This document shows, piece after piece, positions 11,483 to 23,620 of a stretch of 64,000 bases of DNA. The position numbers and the translations under genes were made by a program. Below the pieces are notes generated by a model that was given only the letters and a program-made list of their open reading frames with translations, made no database searches and had not been told where the DNA came from. Each line of letters starts with the position of its first letter. Positions within the stretch are counted from its first letter, which is position 1. The stretch spans positions 310,001 through 374,000 of the forward strand of contig JAFBJZ010000886.1 in the NCBI GenBank assembly GCA_016785225.1, written 5' to 3'. The DNA comes from Psettodes erumei. Lineage: Eukaryota; Chordata; Actinopteri; Pleuronectiformes; Psettodidae.

Positions 11483-11538
11483 GATATGAGTTGAATCCAC
11501 TGTGGAACGTGGAGCCCACAGTGGATTCAACTCATATC
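11483..11538. repeat. perfect hairpin, 23-bp arms, 10-bp loop
   Basis: 11483-11505 (GATATGAGTTGAATCC...) is the exact reverse complement of 11516-11538. No transposon motif lies at the ends. Confidence 0.95.
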
Positions 11539-14151
11539 TCAACAATGAGATATCTTTCAAGTGAAGAGCTGAGTTTTATGTGGTGTTGAAGTTAAAGGGC
11601 AGTATGTCAGGAGGTGGACAGTTTAATTGAATTAGTTTTTCTGTAAGGAAGAATGTCAGGATGATGTCAGTTGTTTTGAAAGTGCCACATTTTCCTTTGT
11701 TTATATTTATAGACTACCTTTGCTTTGGTTGATGTGCTCCTGTCTGGAACTAATATTGTTTGTTATTTTAAACAAAGTTGCCCCAGGTCTTCTTTTCTGT
11801 TGTTTGTGTGCTGCTGTTACAAGCTCAGCCTAGATGATGGAAATTGTGAGTGCAAAGATGTTAACCTTGGCTTGGATATTTTAATGGGCACTTTCACTCT
11901 GCATGCTTGAGACAGGACTAAGCAGGGACCAAGTTGTTACTTTTGGCTGTCTCCTTCTTTGCATACATGACATATATGCAAAAATGTTTAAAAAAAGCTA
12001 AAATTAGTGAGTTTACAGCTAACATTTTTGCTGTTAACTGTTATATCTAATGAAATTGTTGTGCCTTATTGTATGTCAATTTAATAACTTTGAATATCAA
12101 TTAAAACCTAATTGACATATAGCCAAGCCACCAGCAGTTACTACATCTTCATCATTCTTTCACTCAGTTTTGCTGTAAGGAAAAGGGGTGTTGCATTCGC
12201 ATCGTGAAAAATAATTTCTTGATAAAAACCACTGATCTAGCAAGTAAAATAAACATTAGCACCAGAATAATTGTCAATATTATTGCTAAATTGTGCCATC
12301 CGCAGTGCTGACTGGACCAACAAGCAAAGTACTGCTGGTTACTGTGAGTAGTGAGAAAGCTGGGTGACTTTAGATTGAAAGAGTGATAACAAATGAGAAA
12401 AATGAAAAAAGAACAGCAATGCAGAACCTTCCAGAAGTGACATTCTACACAGTTTTATCAGTTAAATTGGAGTTAAAGGGTTAAATGTAAAAAAAAAAAA
12501 AAAAGAAAGAATATCCAAGGTTTTCAATATCCTCTGTTTCATATTTGATTGATGGGACATGGTTTATTCCAGTGTCACATTATGTCATAAAATATAATCC
12601 ATCATTCTTTGTTCCATCTCATTTGGGTGTGAACAGAGCCAACATATAGGCCCTCATTCAGTAAAGAGGAGGGGTGGTAGGATATATACGCCTTCATTTT
12701 GGCAACGAGGAGGGCAAAGAAAGTCTCTAACGCTTTTGCTCTCTAGCTCGTATTTTAAATGTATGTGCACCAGGTGACTGGTCTCTCCAACATGCTGAAT
12801 GTAACACAATGTCACTTTGTTAAATTGAGTCACTCAGAATAAAGGGCCAGTACTGTTTTCCTCTATTTTTCATCTCTCTAAATCAAAGGCAGAATTGGCC
12901 TGGGCCGAGGGGTGACTCACTCACGGGACCTCTCTTCGGCACTCCAGAGGGCTGCTGTGTCTCTTTGCCACCTGTCATCTGTCTGGAGCTTTGCTAAGGC
13001 TACAGATGCACACTAGCCACCAGTCAGTGAATGAGTGGCATATCTGCTTTGAGAACAAACAGGTGGATTAACAAACATTGACAGGCATTGTAAATTTGGA
13101 TTAGGGTTCATAAAATACGGCTGCAGCATTTCTAAAAATATACCCCCCTTCCTCCCCTTCCTTGATGACAAATTATTGTGTGATGTGGTTGTGAACGAGA
13201 GCAGTGGATTTTCCTCAAGGATGCAACTAAAATTCTGCCAGGTACTCAGGCCTACAGCTTGAAGATGAACTGTAAGTGCCACCTCGTGGCAAGTTAGATG
13301 TATTGCAGAGACTGCACATCTCCATATTACTAAATGTGTCTTAGATAAGGTTTGTGTGCACCAACAGTTCCTTGGCAGCTGAAAAAGGTTCTTGTTTGAT
13401 TCTTTTTTTGTCTGATTGAGGTTATACTCCTTCACAATTAACACTTCATGCTTTTACATTTCATTGTGAATGTGGCCAAATGTGTCTTTCAGTCAATGCA
13501 TTTTAAACTTAAACTTATCCTTATATTTCTATGTATATATTCTAATGTCAGGTGGAAAGGTAATGCACGTTTAATGTTGAGTTATACAGTGAAACATTTG
13601 ACCATCAAGATTGAAAATTTCTTGTTAAAAACAATTGCTCTGGTAAATGCCCAGTCATCTCTCCTCCCCTCCTCCTTCTCCCTCCTCCTCCTCATGGTTG
13701 GAAGACAGGCCACATGTTGAGGGCAGAAGAGGGAAAAATGGCCCATTGAAGCAATTTAACTCTCCAGCCATGAGCTCTCCTCCTCACTGCGTCGCAGATT
13801 GTGTTCCATAGCGACAGAGGCTTGGGTGTCTGAGAGCTGTTCAATCACGATGCACGGACACACTAAATGATCTGTCAGATTTTGATTAGCTCCTCCTGAG
13901 TTTGTGTCAAGGGTCAAATGGTATCTGGGTGCAGTGACAGTGATACTCAGACACACACTTTTGCTTGAGACTGAATGAACACACACATAAACTTCAGTGG
14001 AAATTCATTCATTCCAACCTTTATTTAAGCCTCAGTTTGTTTTTTTCTGATTTGCAATGATGTCAAGATACTATTAGTATAGTATTTAATACTATATAGT
14101 ATTAAAGAATGCAAACAAGAACAATACTCACTGAAGCCAAAAAGAACACTG

Positions 14152-14171
14152 AATTATTATTATTATTATTT
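14152..14171. repeat. (ATT)n microsatellite
   Basis: Seven ATT-type units. Confidence 0.85.
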
Positions 14172-14229
14172 TATCATATAACTATTTATCATGCTCAACC
14201 AATTTTGCTATAAAAATGGTGGCAGATGG

Positions 14230-14400
14230 TTGGCCAACACTTTAGTTCAGTTCTGTTTTTCTCCTCAGTTTTTGCCAGGTGCTGTTGAGTTTCTCTCTCT
14301 AACACTACAGGGTCTTGACCTTATTCTGTAAAGTGCCTTGAGATCATGTTTGTTGTGAACTGGTGCCACACAAATAAAGCTTGATTGGATTTGTTCTGAG
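14230..14400 (+). mobile_element. non-LTR retroposon 3' tail (L2-like)
   Basis: The sequence CTGTAAAGTGCCTTGAGAT, then GTTGTGAACTGGTGCCACAC and AAATAAAGCTTGATTGGAT, is the characteristic 3' end of fish L2-type elements (TGTAAAGYGCCTTGRGA, TATAAATAAA, then GATTG repeats). Only the tail is present. Confidence 0.7.
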
Positions 14401-14716
14401 AGCAGTATGATAAACCCAGTCTCTTGGTCTGAGAGTGGAAGCAGCAGCACATCTGTTTATTATATCACTATAATCTAGGACTGACAGAAAGACTGCCTCA
14501 GCTATACCTTTCCTACAATTCAAAGGGGAGCTGGATTTGTTTATGTATAAAACTCCCAGTGTCTGTCACAAGTTTGGTGATGTAATTTTTAGTATGATGT
14601 GATTGATTCTTCAAGCCAAATACTTAGATATTGACACTCTCTTTCTACCTTTCAGTGTGGATAGATGGAGAGCATTTAAATCAATATCTCTTGCTAAAAA
14701 AATGGACTATCTTTTT

Positions 14717-15019
14717 TTACATATTGAAGAGCACTGAAAGAAAGTTGTTGTATGAGTCAGCAAAGCAATACAAAATAGTGTCAACCATGAAAAGATGGGC
14801 ATTACAGTAAGTAAAAGAAGAGACAGTACTATGAATATAAATTGTAAACAGGACAGGGCCCAGAACTGATCCTTGCAGAACACCAGCAAAATCATATAAA
14901 GGTGTTTTGAGATGGAGTCTGTGGCTCAGATATGAGTAATGACATTTATGTCCAACGGGCTTTACACCCCACCCCTGTTGTCTGACAGGAGATACAGTGA
15001 CTACATTGTATATCCACAT
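14717..15019 (-). mobile_element. LINE reverse-transcriptase fragment
   Basis: The minus strand reads FAGVLQGSVLGPVLFTIYI, then CNAHLFMVDTILYCFADS, i.e. the QGSVLGPxLF box followed at short distance by a decayed YADDTxLY box (VDTILYCF), separated by a deletion. Same family and orientation as 10748-10990. Confidence 0.7.
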
Positions 15020-17974
15020 TTACTGCACACATGCTTACAGAATATAATTTATCATGACTTGAGTGTTGAGTGTATTTATTGTACACTTGGCTGTTGGCTC
15101 TTGCTTGTTTATTATGTGTGGTTTGTTAAGTGATGGTGAATTCTGGGGATGCCCCAAGGCTGTGTGCATAGGACTGCATTCAGTTCGAAGGGATCTGCAG
15201 CTTTTTTGGAGGTGCTAAACAATTAAATACATACATCATCATTTACTGAGGGACCACAGGTATTAAAGAAAAAACAGCATCTCTAAAAATTGTACATCCA
15301 ATGCAATATCTTTTTTTAAGTGTCCCTGCTTCAGAAGCACAAAATCTTAAAATATGGGAGCAGGGAGTAAGAATTTATACAAATAGACATTACCCCTGAC
15401 CTGACCATTGCAGCAAATAAAACTCTCTGTGAAGTCCGCTGCAGTATTTTCTTAGACACACACAGAGGGAGAGTGCCAATATCCTGGTCAAAGTAGAGAT
15501 TATTATACTGTTTTTGTTTTTAAAAATCTTTTCAGAGAAATAATCCAGTTGGCAGTCAGTCAACTGTAACCTGTCAATGCAAATCTAGTCCAGCAGAACA
15601 GATATTTGGCATGTGCCTTTAATTACTGTATCAAAGCAGCACTGCTTTATGCTGACGAATGAGATTCCCTGAAGCTCAAGAACACAACTGTGACACTTTG
15701 TGACACATTGCATATCTTGAAATAACACTTAATCTATGATCTACTGCTATTTAAGCTTGGTTTCTGCACCTTCTCAAAGTTCAAGATGTGTTTTGTAATT
15801 CAGAGCTTTGAAATAATAAATGTAAATCATAACACATCATTTATCAAACACAAATGTCAAACCGTAAGACTTGAATGAGTGAATATAGTCCTGAATTTCT
15901 TGCTTCGACCATAGATAGAAACACAGCACAACATGCCACAGGCCTGCCCTGGAGCCCAAACCTCCTGCATCCCAGCATCCAGCAGCTGATGGTCTATTTT
16001 CAGCCCAGAACACTGTGATGTGTTTCTTAGGGCTAAAATCAACCATTAAGAATATGAATGTGATATTGCCAACCTCATATTTTAGTTTTAGTTTCCAGCT
16101 GGGGAGGTAAACAACCTATTTCATTTCCTTACAGTATATGGCATTGGCATGTACAGTAGAGCAGTTCTTTCAGATTGTAACCAGGTTTGAATTTAAAATA
16201 ATTTCTGCTTTTTTATATATAGGGAGCAGCAGGGGGGCAGTTTTTGGCTGCAAGAGGGTCAAAATGAAATGATTACATTTCAGTGACTTTACTCAGCTCT
16301 GTTTGTTAATCAGTGGCAGTGTCTCAAAGATGGAAATAGCTAATTTCCGAGACTCTGATTTTTAAATTACATTTCTGGCATTCTCACGTTATCTTTTTTA
16401 TAAAAAGCTTTGATTTCCATGTGCTCCTTCCACTGACATTTCAGGTTTGACTGCTGTTTCAGGACATTTGTGCTCTTGGTAGATTGCCAAAAAAAAAGGG
16501 TGACTGCCTTTTAAACCCCAAAACTGTTTCATTATTGTCTGATAATGCTGTAATATAAAATGTAATAGTCCTGTTGTATACTGACAGTTATAACGCTGTT
16601 TGTCTTCTTTTTGTGATCAAGACCAAAGCAATGCAGGACAGCAACAGCTTTTTCCATAATGAATTCAGACATCCAGTAGAGAAACCTGATGGAAGAGTGA
16701 AGGGCAGGCATCAGAAATGGCAACTGAGCAGAGGCCTGTGTTTGCTGATTTGTGCTTTTTTATTTTCGAACTAGCCAACCATCCATCCAACCATGCTGCC
16801 CACACACTCTGTCTCTTTCATTACAACACACGCACACAGACACACACCCAGGCTGCCCACTGCTGCTCTCTCTCCCGCAAGGCCATGCTGTTCACTGCCT
16901 CAGTCGGCTCTGATGAGGTATTATTCTCCATCACTGGCTGTTTTGTAACTGTCACCTCTAGTAGATGGAATGGGTAATGATAACGCCCACACACACACAA
17001 GCTAAAGGCTTCACATATCAGACCATGTGAAAGCTCTCTCCACTGTTAAACCTCTTTTTTTATACCACAGCAAGGAGAGCTGTCATGGTGACATCATCTC
17101 CGCATGGCACACATGTATGTATGTTTGTGCATTTGAGGCACACAGATTATTCTCTCACATCACAGATGATGTTGACACTAAAGCAGCTGGATGTGTTAGC
17201 ATCATCTGCTCGTGACTATGAGCCCCATGACCCCGATTTAATCTGACTGAAGTAGTGGGTGAGGTAGGAGATTAAGATGTGCAGTTTGTGATCAGATTGG
17301 ATTAGCACGCTTCTGCTAATTTTAACGCCTAACAACACATTTCACTTCAGTGTGCTCTGCAGATGTGAAACAGGCTTTCCAAGGGACCATCCTTTACCCC
17401 CTTCCTGTTTGTATGTGTTTCTGAACCCCCGGGGAAGTTTTGGAAGAACTGAAATAAATATTATATATATTGTTGATGGTGGCTGACATTGTATTACCCC
17501 ACATTAAAACCCTTGTTTTTCTTTGTTTGCTTATATATACAGAAAGTCTGGATACTCATTCATTTGTGATCCGAATACACCACTCATACAATATATTCTC
17601 ATTTATTTGACTATATTCACTGCTTTTTGGCCACTTGGGGCTAAAGAAATCCTCATCAAGCTGGATGCAAACAACACCAGACATAATATTGCTTCATTAA
17701 GTTATTATGATGAATATATGCATTAATGCAGCTCCGAGTGCAGTACTGGTGTCTAAGATTTGTTTTCTTAATAGAGAACGACCACAAAAAGTTTAGCTAT
17801 AGCATCTTGTCTTTGACTAGCCATTCATACAGTAGCAGTCCAGGGATTCATAGTTCAAGCCCCCATTGCCTCCAGCTCCCAGCAGCACTGACCATCACGT
17901 GTTTCTGCCCGGAGGTGTGTCAAGCTGCACTGCCAGTTGAGTCATTTATTGACAGAGGGCAGGTGGCCAACACG
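15020..17974. other. non-coding, no gene recognised
   Basis: No exon, RNA gene or transposon could be supported on either strand. CA-rich patches occur near 16800-17000. Confidence 0.5.
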
Positions 17975-18245
17975 CAGACAACTCTCTCTTTCTCGCTCTC
18001 CCTCTCTCTCCCTGTCTCCTGCTGTTTTTATCTGCCTCTCCCCTTCCCATCATTCTCCTCGTGATCCCCCTTCCTCTCCCCCATCACTCTGTCACTCAGC
18101 TCTCCCCTCTCTTCCTCACTCCCACTCAATTTCACTTTCATCCAGTAGTATCTCCCTCCATCCCTCTCGATCTCTCTTCCCTCTTACTCCCTCCCCTTTC
18201 TCTCTCTATCTCGCTCCCTCCCTCTCTCTCTCTCTCTCTCTCTCA
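17975..18245 (+). promoter_or_regulatory. pyrimidine-rich tract upstream of the gamma exon
   Basis: About 270 bases of almost uninterrupted C/T (CTCTC, TCCCTC), ending in a pure (CT)n run near 18220-18243, 190 bases before the alternative start codon. Polypyrimidine/polypurine tracts near alternative promoters can be nuclease-sensitive or bind splicing and transcription factors; here that is inference. No TATA box or CpG island is obvious. The long open frames across it are composition artefacts. Confidence 0.3.
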
Positions 18246-18341
18246 TTTATCGCTCTCCCACTCTAGAAGCTCTGACACACACACACATAGCAGCCAGCCA
18301 GCCGCTTGGTTTATTCACCATTCATTTTGTGAGTAAGTCAC

Positions 18342-18401
18342 ATGTCAGGCAGGTGTGTCTTGTGTTTGATGACTGAGGACCAAACAGAAGCAGAGTGGTG
18401 A
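18342..18401 (+). promoter_or_regulatory. possible upstream ORF before the gamma start
   Basis: ATG at 18342 opens a 19-codon frame closed by TGA at 18399-18401, 33 bases before the ATG of the gamma exon and out of its frame context. The -3 base is C (weak context). It would matter only if transcription starts upstream of 18342, which cannot be seen here. A donor-like GTGAGTAAGT lies just before it (about 18329), so a spliced 5' UTR is also possible. Confidence 0.25.
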
Positions 18402-18434
18402 AGTGAGCACAGGTTAGTGCTACCTGGCGGAAGA

Positions 18435-18857
18435 ATGACTCTCTACCTAAACAAGCAGCAGAGTTGCTTTGCAGACCTGGACGCTAGAGGGGACTGTGGG
18501 GAGGTGCCTTGCTCCATCAGCTGGCATCACCAGCACCCTGGCAGTCACCACCACCACTACCGTCACCCATGCCAGCGGCACCATTATGGATCCATCCCTG
18601 GCAGCGCCACCCTGCCTCGAAAGGGGGGTCGGATGGCGGCCTGGCATATGGATGGAACGTCCTCTCGGAGCTCAAACCGCTTGGTGGAAGTGAGAGCCAA
18701 GGGTGGGAGCTGTGACCTGTGGCCCTCTGAGTGTGCCTGTGTCCAGAGCTGGCAGGAGCCCTATCAGGAAATGCTCTGCTGTGATCAGAGTACGTCTGCA
18801 GCTGGGTACATGAGGACCGGCAAGCTGCTGGACAGGTCTGGAAAGTTTCTGAATGAG
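18435..18857 (+). CDS. dlg2: dlg2 alternative first coding exon, gamma-type N-terminus
   Basis: Encodes 141 residues from ATG 18435 (A at -3, good context) to GAG followed by donor gtaaat; phase 0, matching the acceptor at 25006. It begins MTLYLNKQQSC, and I recall a mammalian DLG2 isoform beginning MNAYLTKQHSC with a later CACPHGW motif; here SECACVQSW sits at residues 98-106. No L27 domain or N-terminal palmitoylation CxC is present, so targeting should differ from the alpha/beta forms. Residues 31-50 are histidine-rich (10 His within 20), and the exon carries 9 Cys. Compared with the remembered mammalian exon it runs about 29 residues further before its donor. The in-frame GTG at 18417 is not needed as a start. 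Confidence 0.8.
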
Positions 18858-19015
18858 GTAAATCATGATGTAGGAGAATCTTGTGCTGCACAGCACTTTT
18901 TCAGTGGCAGTATGCACTGTATGTATCATTGATTGAGATTCTTTGTTTTCTTACTCAGCAGCTTGAGAGGGGTCTGACTCTATCGCTGTCATTTAAGTTG
19001 ATCTTATCTTCTTGT

Positions 19016-19075
19016 AATTGATAGATAGCTCTTTATTGTCATTGTACAAGATATACAACAACATTTGTAATGCAG
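19016..19075 (+). repeat. retroposon-like tail fragment
   Basis: GATAGATAGCTCTTTATTGT and CATTGTACAAGATATACAAC resemble the 3' tail (CTTTATTGTCATTGTACA...CAACAAAATT) of a repeat common in fish. Short and undiagnosed. Confidence 0.45.
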
Positions 19076-19544
19076 CAGCTCATCTGAGGTTCTTCTTCAT
19101 TTCTGGCAGTGTGAGATACAAATAGTGTGCATTTGATTGTGAGACTTCAGACCTCAGTCAGGTGTAGTTTGGTTTCCTTTTGAGGAAGGATGTGACAGAA
19201 GCCAGACCTTCCTGTTCAGCCTTGTTAAGAGGCTATAGAGATGTTTTATTGACTTGAAAACCCCAGTGATGGTCTTAATGTTTTCCTTATCCAAGATAGG
19301 CTTCTACAGTATATACTTGCTCTATGTCATATCATCTCAAGCAATCAGTTATGAAAGCTTTTTGTGTGTGTGTGGCGCCCCCATCAAGACCTGTTTGTGT
19401 TTTCTTTCCAGTGACTTGTGACATTTTCTTACTCATACCTGCATCTCCATTGTCAAGATTGCTTCATTTTATCTGACTCAGCCAAGGATTGCATTTACAA
19501 AAGATAGTTGTATATTTTGTTTCACAGTATTTTTCATGAGAAAT

Positions 19545-19567
19545 GGGGGGGTGGGGGGTGGGGGGTG
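19545..19567 (+). repeat. G-rich run with G-quadruplex potential
   Basis: Three runs of 6-7 G separated by single T, on the dlg2 sense strand, inside the first intron of the gamma transcript. Confidence 0.6.
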
Positions 19568-21725
19568 GACAAAGGACTTGAGCAAATTGTGTTTCCAGAG
19601 GACTCAAACAGGTCAAATGTGGTTGCAACTGGAAAAATATGTTATCTAGATCTATCCATCTATAAAGAAATCAGAGACATGGATGTACCAGCCATAAAAC
19701 CTGCAATCTCAAAATTTGCAACATGAACAGCCTTGGAAGTGCTATACACTGCGTTGTTTGCCAAACATGAGAAACTGTGCTGCGGTCCGAGGGAACAAGG
19801 AAAAGCCTCTACAAATCAAAGCACAAGGTCAAAAGGCAGACCTGCTCCTTTGCCAAGGCTTGGCACTTCAATTTGAGTTGTGTTTCTTATGTGCATGCCC
19901 AACAGCTTCCAAATGCAGCAAAAGATCTGGTAAATCTGACAGCACTGATTAAATTGATTTCAAGGGGGACTAGGTCGGCTGGGTCTGTCATGCATTCATC
20001 TAATCAGAAATCAGAGCAACGATCCAGGCTCCTGATCTGCCTGCCTGCCTGCCTGCCAGAGCATAATTATATTTACATATGAAAAATATGGGTGTGGCAG
20101 GGAATTCAGGCATTTTTCATTTTTCTTTTTTCCAGTAGCCATGATACTTATATTTTGCATCAGCTGATCAATTATTTTTCCTTATGTTTGATATTTCTGT
20201 AATACAGTTTTTTGTTACTCATCAGCCAACATTTATATCATAATACAGTTAGAGCTGTGATTCAGTGCATATAAGGTCTGGGCTCAATATGCACTTGCCC
20301 TGCTGATATGACCTATTGTTACTGTAGTTATCAATTCAAAATCCAAGTAAAGGCGTTGATTAACTAGCAGTGATCTGAACAGTAGTACAAAAAAAACACC
20401 ATTTATTACAATGGACAGCATAAAAACCAAACATGGACTGTGAGTTACATGTTACATGTTAACAATGTTACATTCAAACCTTTTTCCACATACAGACAAT
20501 AGCCAAAAACAAATGATGGAGGACACAGCATGGATTGGATATCATCCTTTCACATACATGTTTTTTTTTGTATGTATAGGAGCTTGATGACAGGCAGCTA
20601 CGATGACAAATTGCTCTTTGTGGAGTTTGACACTTTGTTACTTTACCTTGTCAGATGTAAAAAAGACTTAGTTTGTTATTATTGTAACTATATTTTCAAT
20701 GATGAGCTCAAACAGATCATTAAGTGTTACCATTTGGGAAATATACATAGAGCATACAAAACGGATGTACTGTAAAATCTCCAGATCATGACCGTGGGTT
20801 TAATTTCTGGGGTGTGTGGTGTTTGTGAAACCGTAGCACGAGTGAAACTGCCTCAGGCAAGGCTAACGGGGTGTAATGTGAGGCCATCCATCATGCAATG
20901 GAGGGAAATGCAAGGGGTGGGCAGCAGTCAATATTACCTGTTCTCGAGCCACTGCCTTGCCTTTGAAATATCAGGAGTTGGACAATAGGCAGTGTGAAGA
21001 CAGGAAGCGATACAGGACAGGGAAAGTGCATTCATACTATAAAGCACACATACTGCACATACTGTATCTCAGACAGTCTGCAGTAGCAGCAGTGATAAAA
21101 TGAAATTGCATGATTTTAATGGAAATGTCAAATTAGAAAGTTTAATGTTAGAACTACTTTTTGACAATATCAAACCTTTTTCATTTCTCGTTAATAACAT
21201 CAGAAATGATTTATTGTCACCACTTAGACCATGAGGAATCATGTGACATGTGACATTGCCCTTACTCCTCTAGCTTACTTTATCTGTCCGTTTCCATCAA
21301 ACCCCTCATTTCCTCTTCCTCTTGCGCTTACCATGCCTCTGAAGAATCTGCATCTGACATTGTGTTGTTGAATATTTTTACATGAGATGCTAGTGAATTA
21401 TTGATGCACTCCCCTGTTTTCATGAGCCGCTATACATGGAGGTGCCGCTGAATTATTGAGCAAAACTCTACACAAGCACAAGACTTTACTGAAGAAATAC
21501 AAGCAACTCGCTGCTGTAACATCTCTAGTATCTGATGTAGCCTTGTCACTTTCTGCAATTTTGCATAGTAGAAGCAAGTGTTTACACCTTCTTTATTATT
21601 CAATTGGAACTTTATTATTTTTGCTGTTGTCTTTAGCCCAATAAAGATTTATAAGAAAAGACAAAAAACACACCAGTACAGAAAGTCCACATGTTTGAGT
21701 GTTTGCAGAGTGATATGCATGAGAA

Positions 21726-21762
21726 AGTGTCCATGCAGGAGAGCATCTTCTGCATGGACACT
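21726..21762. repeat. perfect hairpin, 13-bp arms, 11-bp loop
   Basis: AGTGTCCATGCAG and CTGCATGGACACT, exact reverse complements. Confidence 0.9.
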
Positions 21763-23429
21763 GTCTAAGGATTTCAGCTGCTCCAAATACTCCAACACTC
21801 TGCATTTAGCCTTCAGTCTCATCCATTCAGATTTATGAGTAATAATTCAACATTATTAGGTGATGACAGTATCTCTGATGTAGTTTATAGCTTCATGAAA
21901 GCCCCTCAACATATCAGGCCCAGCGTTGCCATGCTGCCAGACCACTTGCTTAATGTGCTGTTGAGGCAGTTGATCACGTGTCACTGTTAGGAAGCATGAT
22001 GAGGAAGAGAAACGAGCCTAAGTGCAGCTGAGCATGCCATTTTTGTGCTCAGCTGAGTGGCCATTAGCTCTCGAGGGTCTGTGTGCACACGTGTGGATTT
22101 ATAGTGGCAACAGTATCCATGTTACAAGGTATTAGAAACTGTGGGGCTTCATAGTGCCAAAAAGTGAAACTGTATGACTCATCCTAGTTATATATTTTTA
22201 GCATTTTCTCTTTTTTGAGACAATAAATTATTTAATGCGACTGTTTGCGACTGTACTGCCACCCTTCTTCACAGTGCAGGCATGCCTCTCCATGCTGTTG
22301 ACCTGTGAAAGAACTGGGGGACCCAACAGGAAATGTCAGCAGAAAGCATCCAGTGACAGAATAAGATTAAAAAAGATAATAAAGAGATCCTGCTGACCAA
22401 TAAGAATTTTTAAGCTTTCTCCTCTTCAGCAAAATAAAAGGAGATACACAAGCGTCTTACTTTTCCTTTTCCTTTTAATTCCTTTTAATTTTGGCAGTAA
22501 ATGATAGTAAAATAAACACACCTTTATTCTCTTATTCATGTGGTTACCATCCGTGCCCTGCAAGCAAAAAGACTCTTAATCCCTCTCTTCATTCCTCTCA
22601 CAAACTCTATTTTCCTTCAGTCACTTTCTGACTCTGCAGTCCTGCCCAGCCAGCCAACTGCAATGTGTCTCCTTTTGGTAAAATATACCAGGTCAGTCTG
22701 TCTGTGACGTGAGAGCTCACACACAAATGAATGAACCCTGTTAATTTCATTCAAATGGTTCACTATTAAGACAATAAAAGCTGTATATTATTCGCTTCAA
22801 CACACAACGCAAGGGGCATAAATGGTAATTGACAAATCTATAAAGTAGGTCTAATTACTGCATTAAATACTTTATGTTGTGAATGCTCAGCAGAAAAAAA
22901 GATAAAATATCTTAGAATTGCTGTGCTGGAGAAAAATAACAATGTCATTATTCAGCCTTGGATAAGACAGCTCCAACTCAGTAATGGGATTTCCTATTGT
23001 CATCTTCAGATAATGAGGTTTTGATTGTTTACATGGGATTGAGAACGGAGCAGGAAGTTGACCGGGACAACATCAGACCTTAAAGAAAACAGCAAAAAGA
23101 ACATGACAGATAGACACTGAAGGATACCTGAGTTCAATCTCTTTTTTTCCACATCCACTGGAAAGTGGTTTGCAAAATATCTCAGAGTCTGGCTAAGATT
23201 TAATGAATAATTAATTTGAGCACATTGGATTGAATTAGACCAAGCATGAAAACATGGAATTATTTTAGTGATATGCACACTCTATTATTCATTTGACTTG
23301 AAAATGATGATAATGTGTGGTAATTAACCTTTGGAATGCATGCATAATTCTTGCTGGAGACACTGGGAAACTTTTTGTCATCAAAGTTTTTGTGACATTT
23401 TTAATTCTTTATTATTCAATTTGACTTGA

Positions 23430-23620
23430 CTTGATGAAGTGGCCTATGGGTTCTGAAAAACATCTAAACCATCTGCCTAATATCGTGTCAGTTCCCCTCA
23501 TGCTATCAAAAAGGCTCTGACCTGACAAGGCATGGTGTCCTGTGGTATCAGGCACCAGGACTTACAGGACTTAGAGGACTCAGATCCTCTAAGTCCTGTA
23601 AGAAGAACATGTAAGAGAGA
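23430..23620 (+). repeat. interspersed repeat copy, same family as 2425-2600
   Basis: Holds the core TGTCCTGTGGTATCAGGCAC at about 23538, preceded by GTTCCCCTCATGCTATCAAA and GCTCTGACCTGACAAGGCAT, all of which I recall from a widespread fish repeat. It contains the hairpin at 23561-23602. Confidence 0.6.
23561..23602. repeat. perfect hairpin, 18-bp arms, 6-bp loop
   Basis: CTTACAGGACTTAGAGGA, CTCAGA, TCCTCTAAGTCCTGTAAG: exact reverse complements inside a repeat copy. Confidence 0.95.

Larger units (their letters stand above)
10991..14229. other. non-coding, no gene recognised
   Basis: Contains the 23-bp hairpin at 11483-11538, an imperfect inverted TATGTCAATT pair around 12070-12120, a poly-A run at about 12489-12504 and otherwise no supportable feature. 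The 143-codon minus frame near 13013-13444 has no family motif. Confidence 0.5.

Noticed and set aside
13013..13444. 143-codon minus-strand frame
   Set aside because: No recognisable protein and no supporting signals; low-complexity surroundings.
17726..18336. Ser/Leu/Pro-rich frames
   Set aside because: Artefact of the CT-rich tract; all three frames of such DNA stay open.
18780..18800. Alternative donor GTACGT within the gamma exon
   Set aside because: It would leave phase 1, incompatible with the phase-0 acceptor at 25006.
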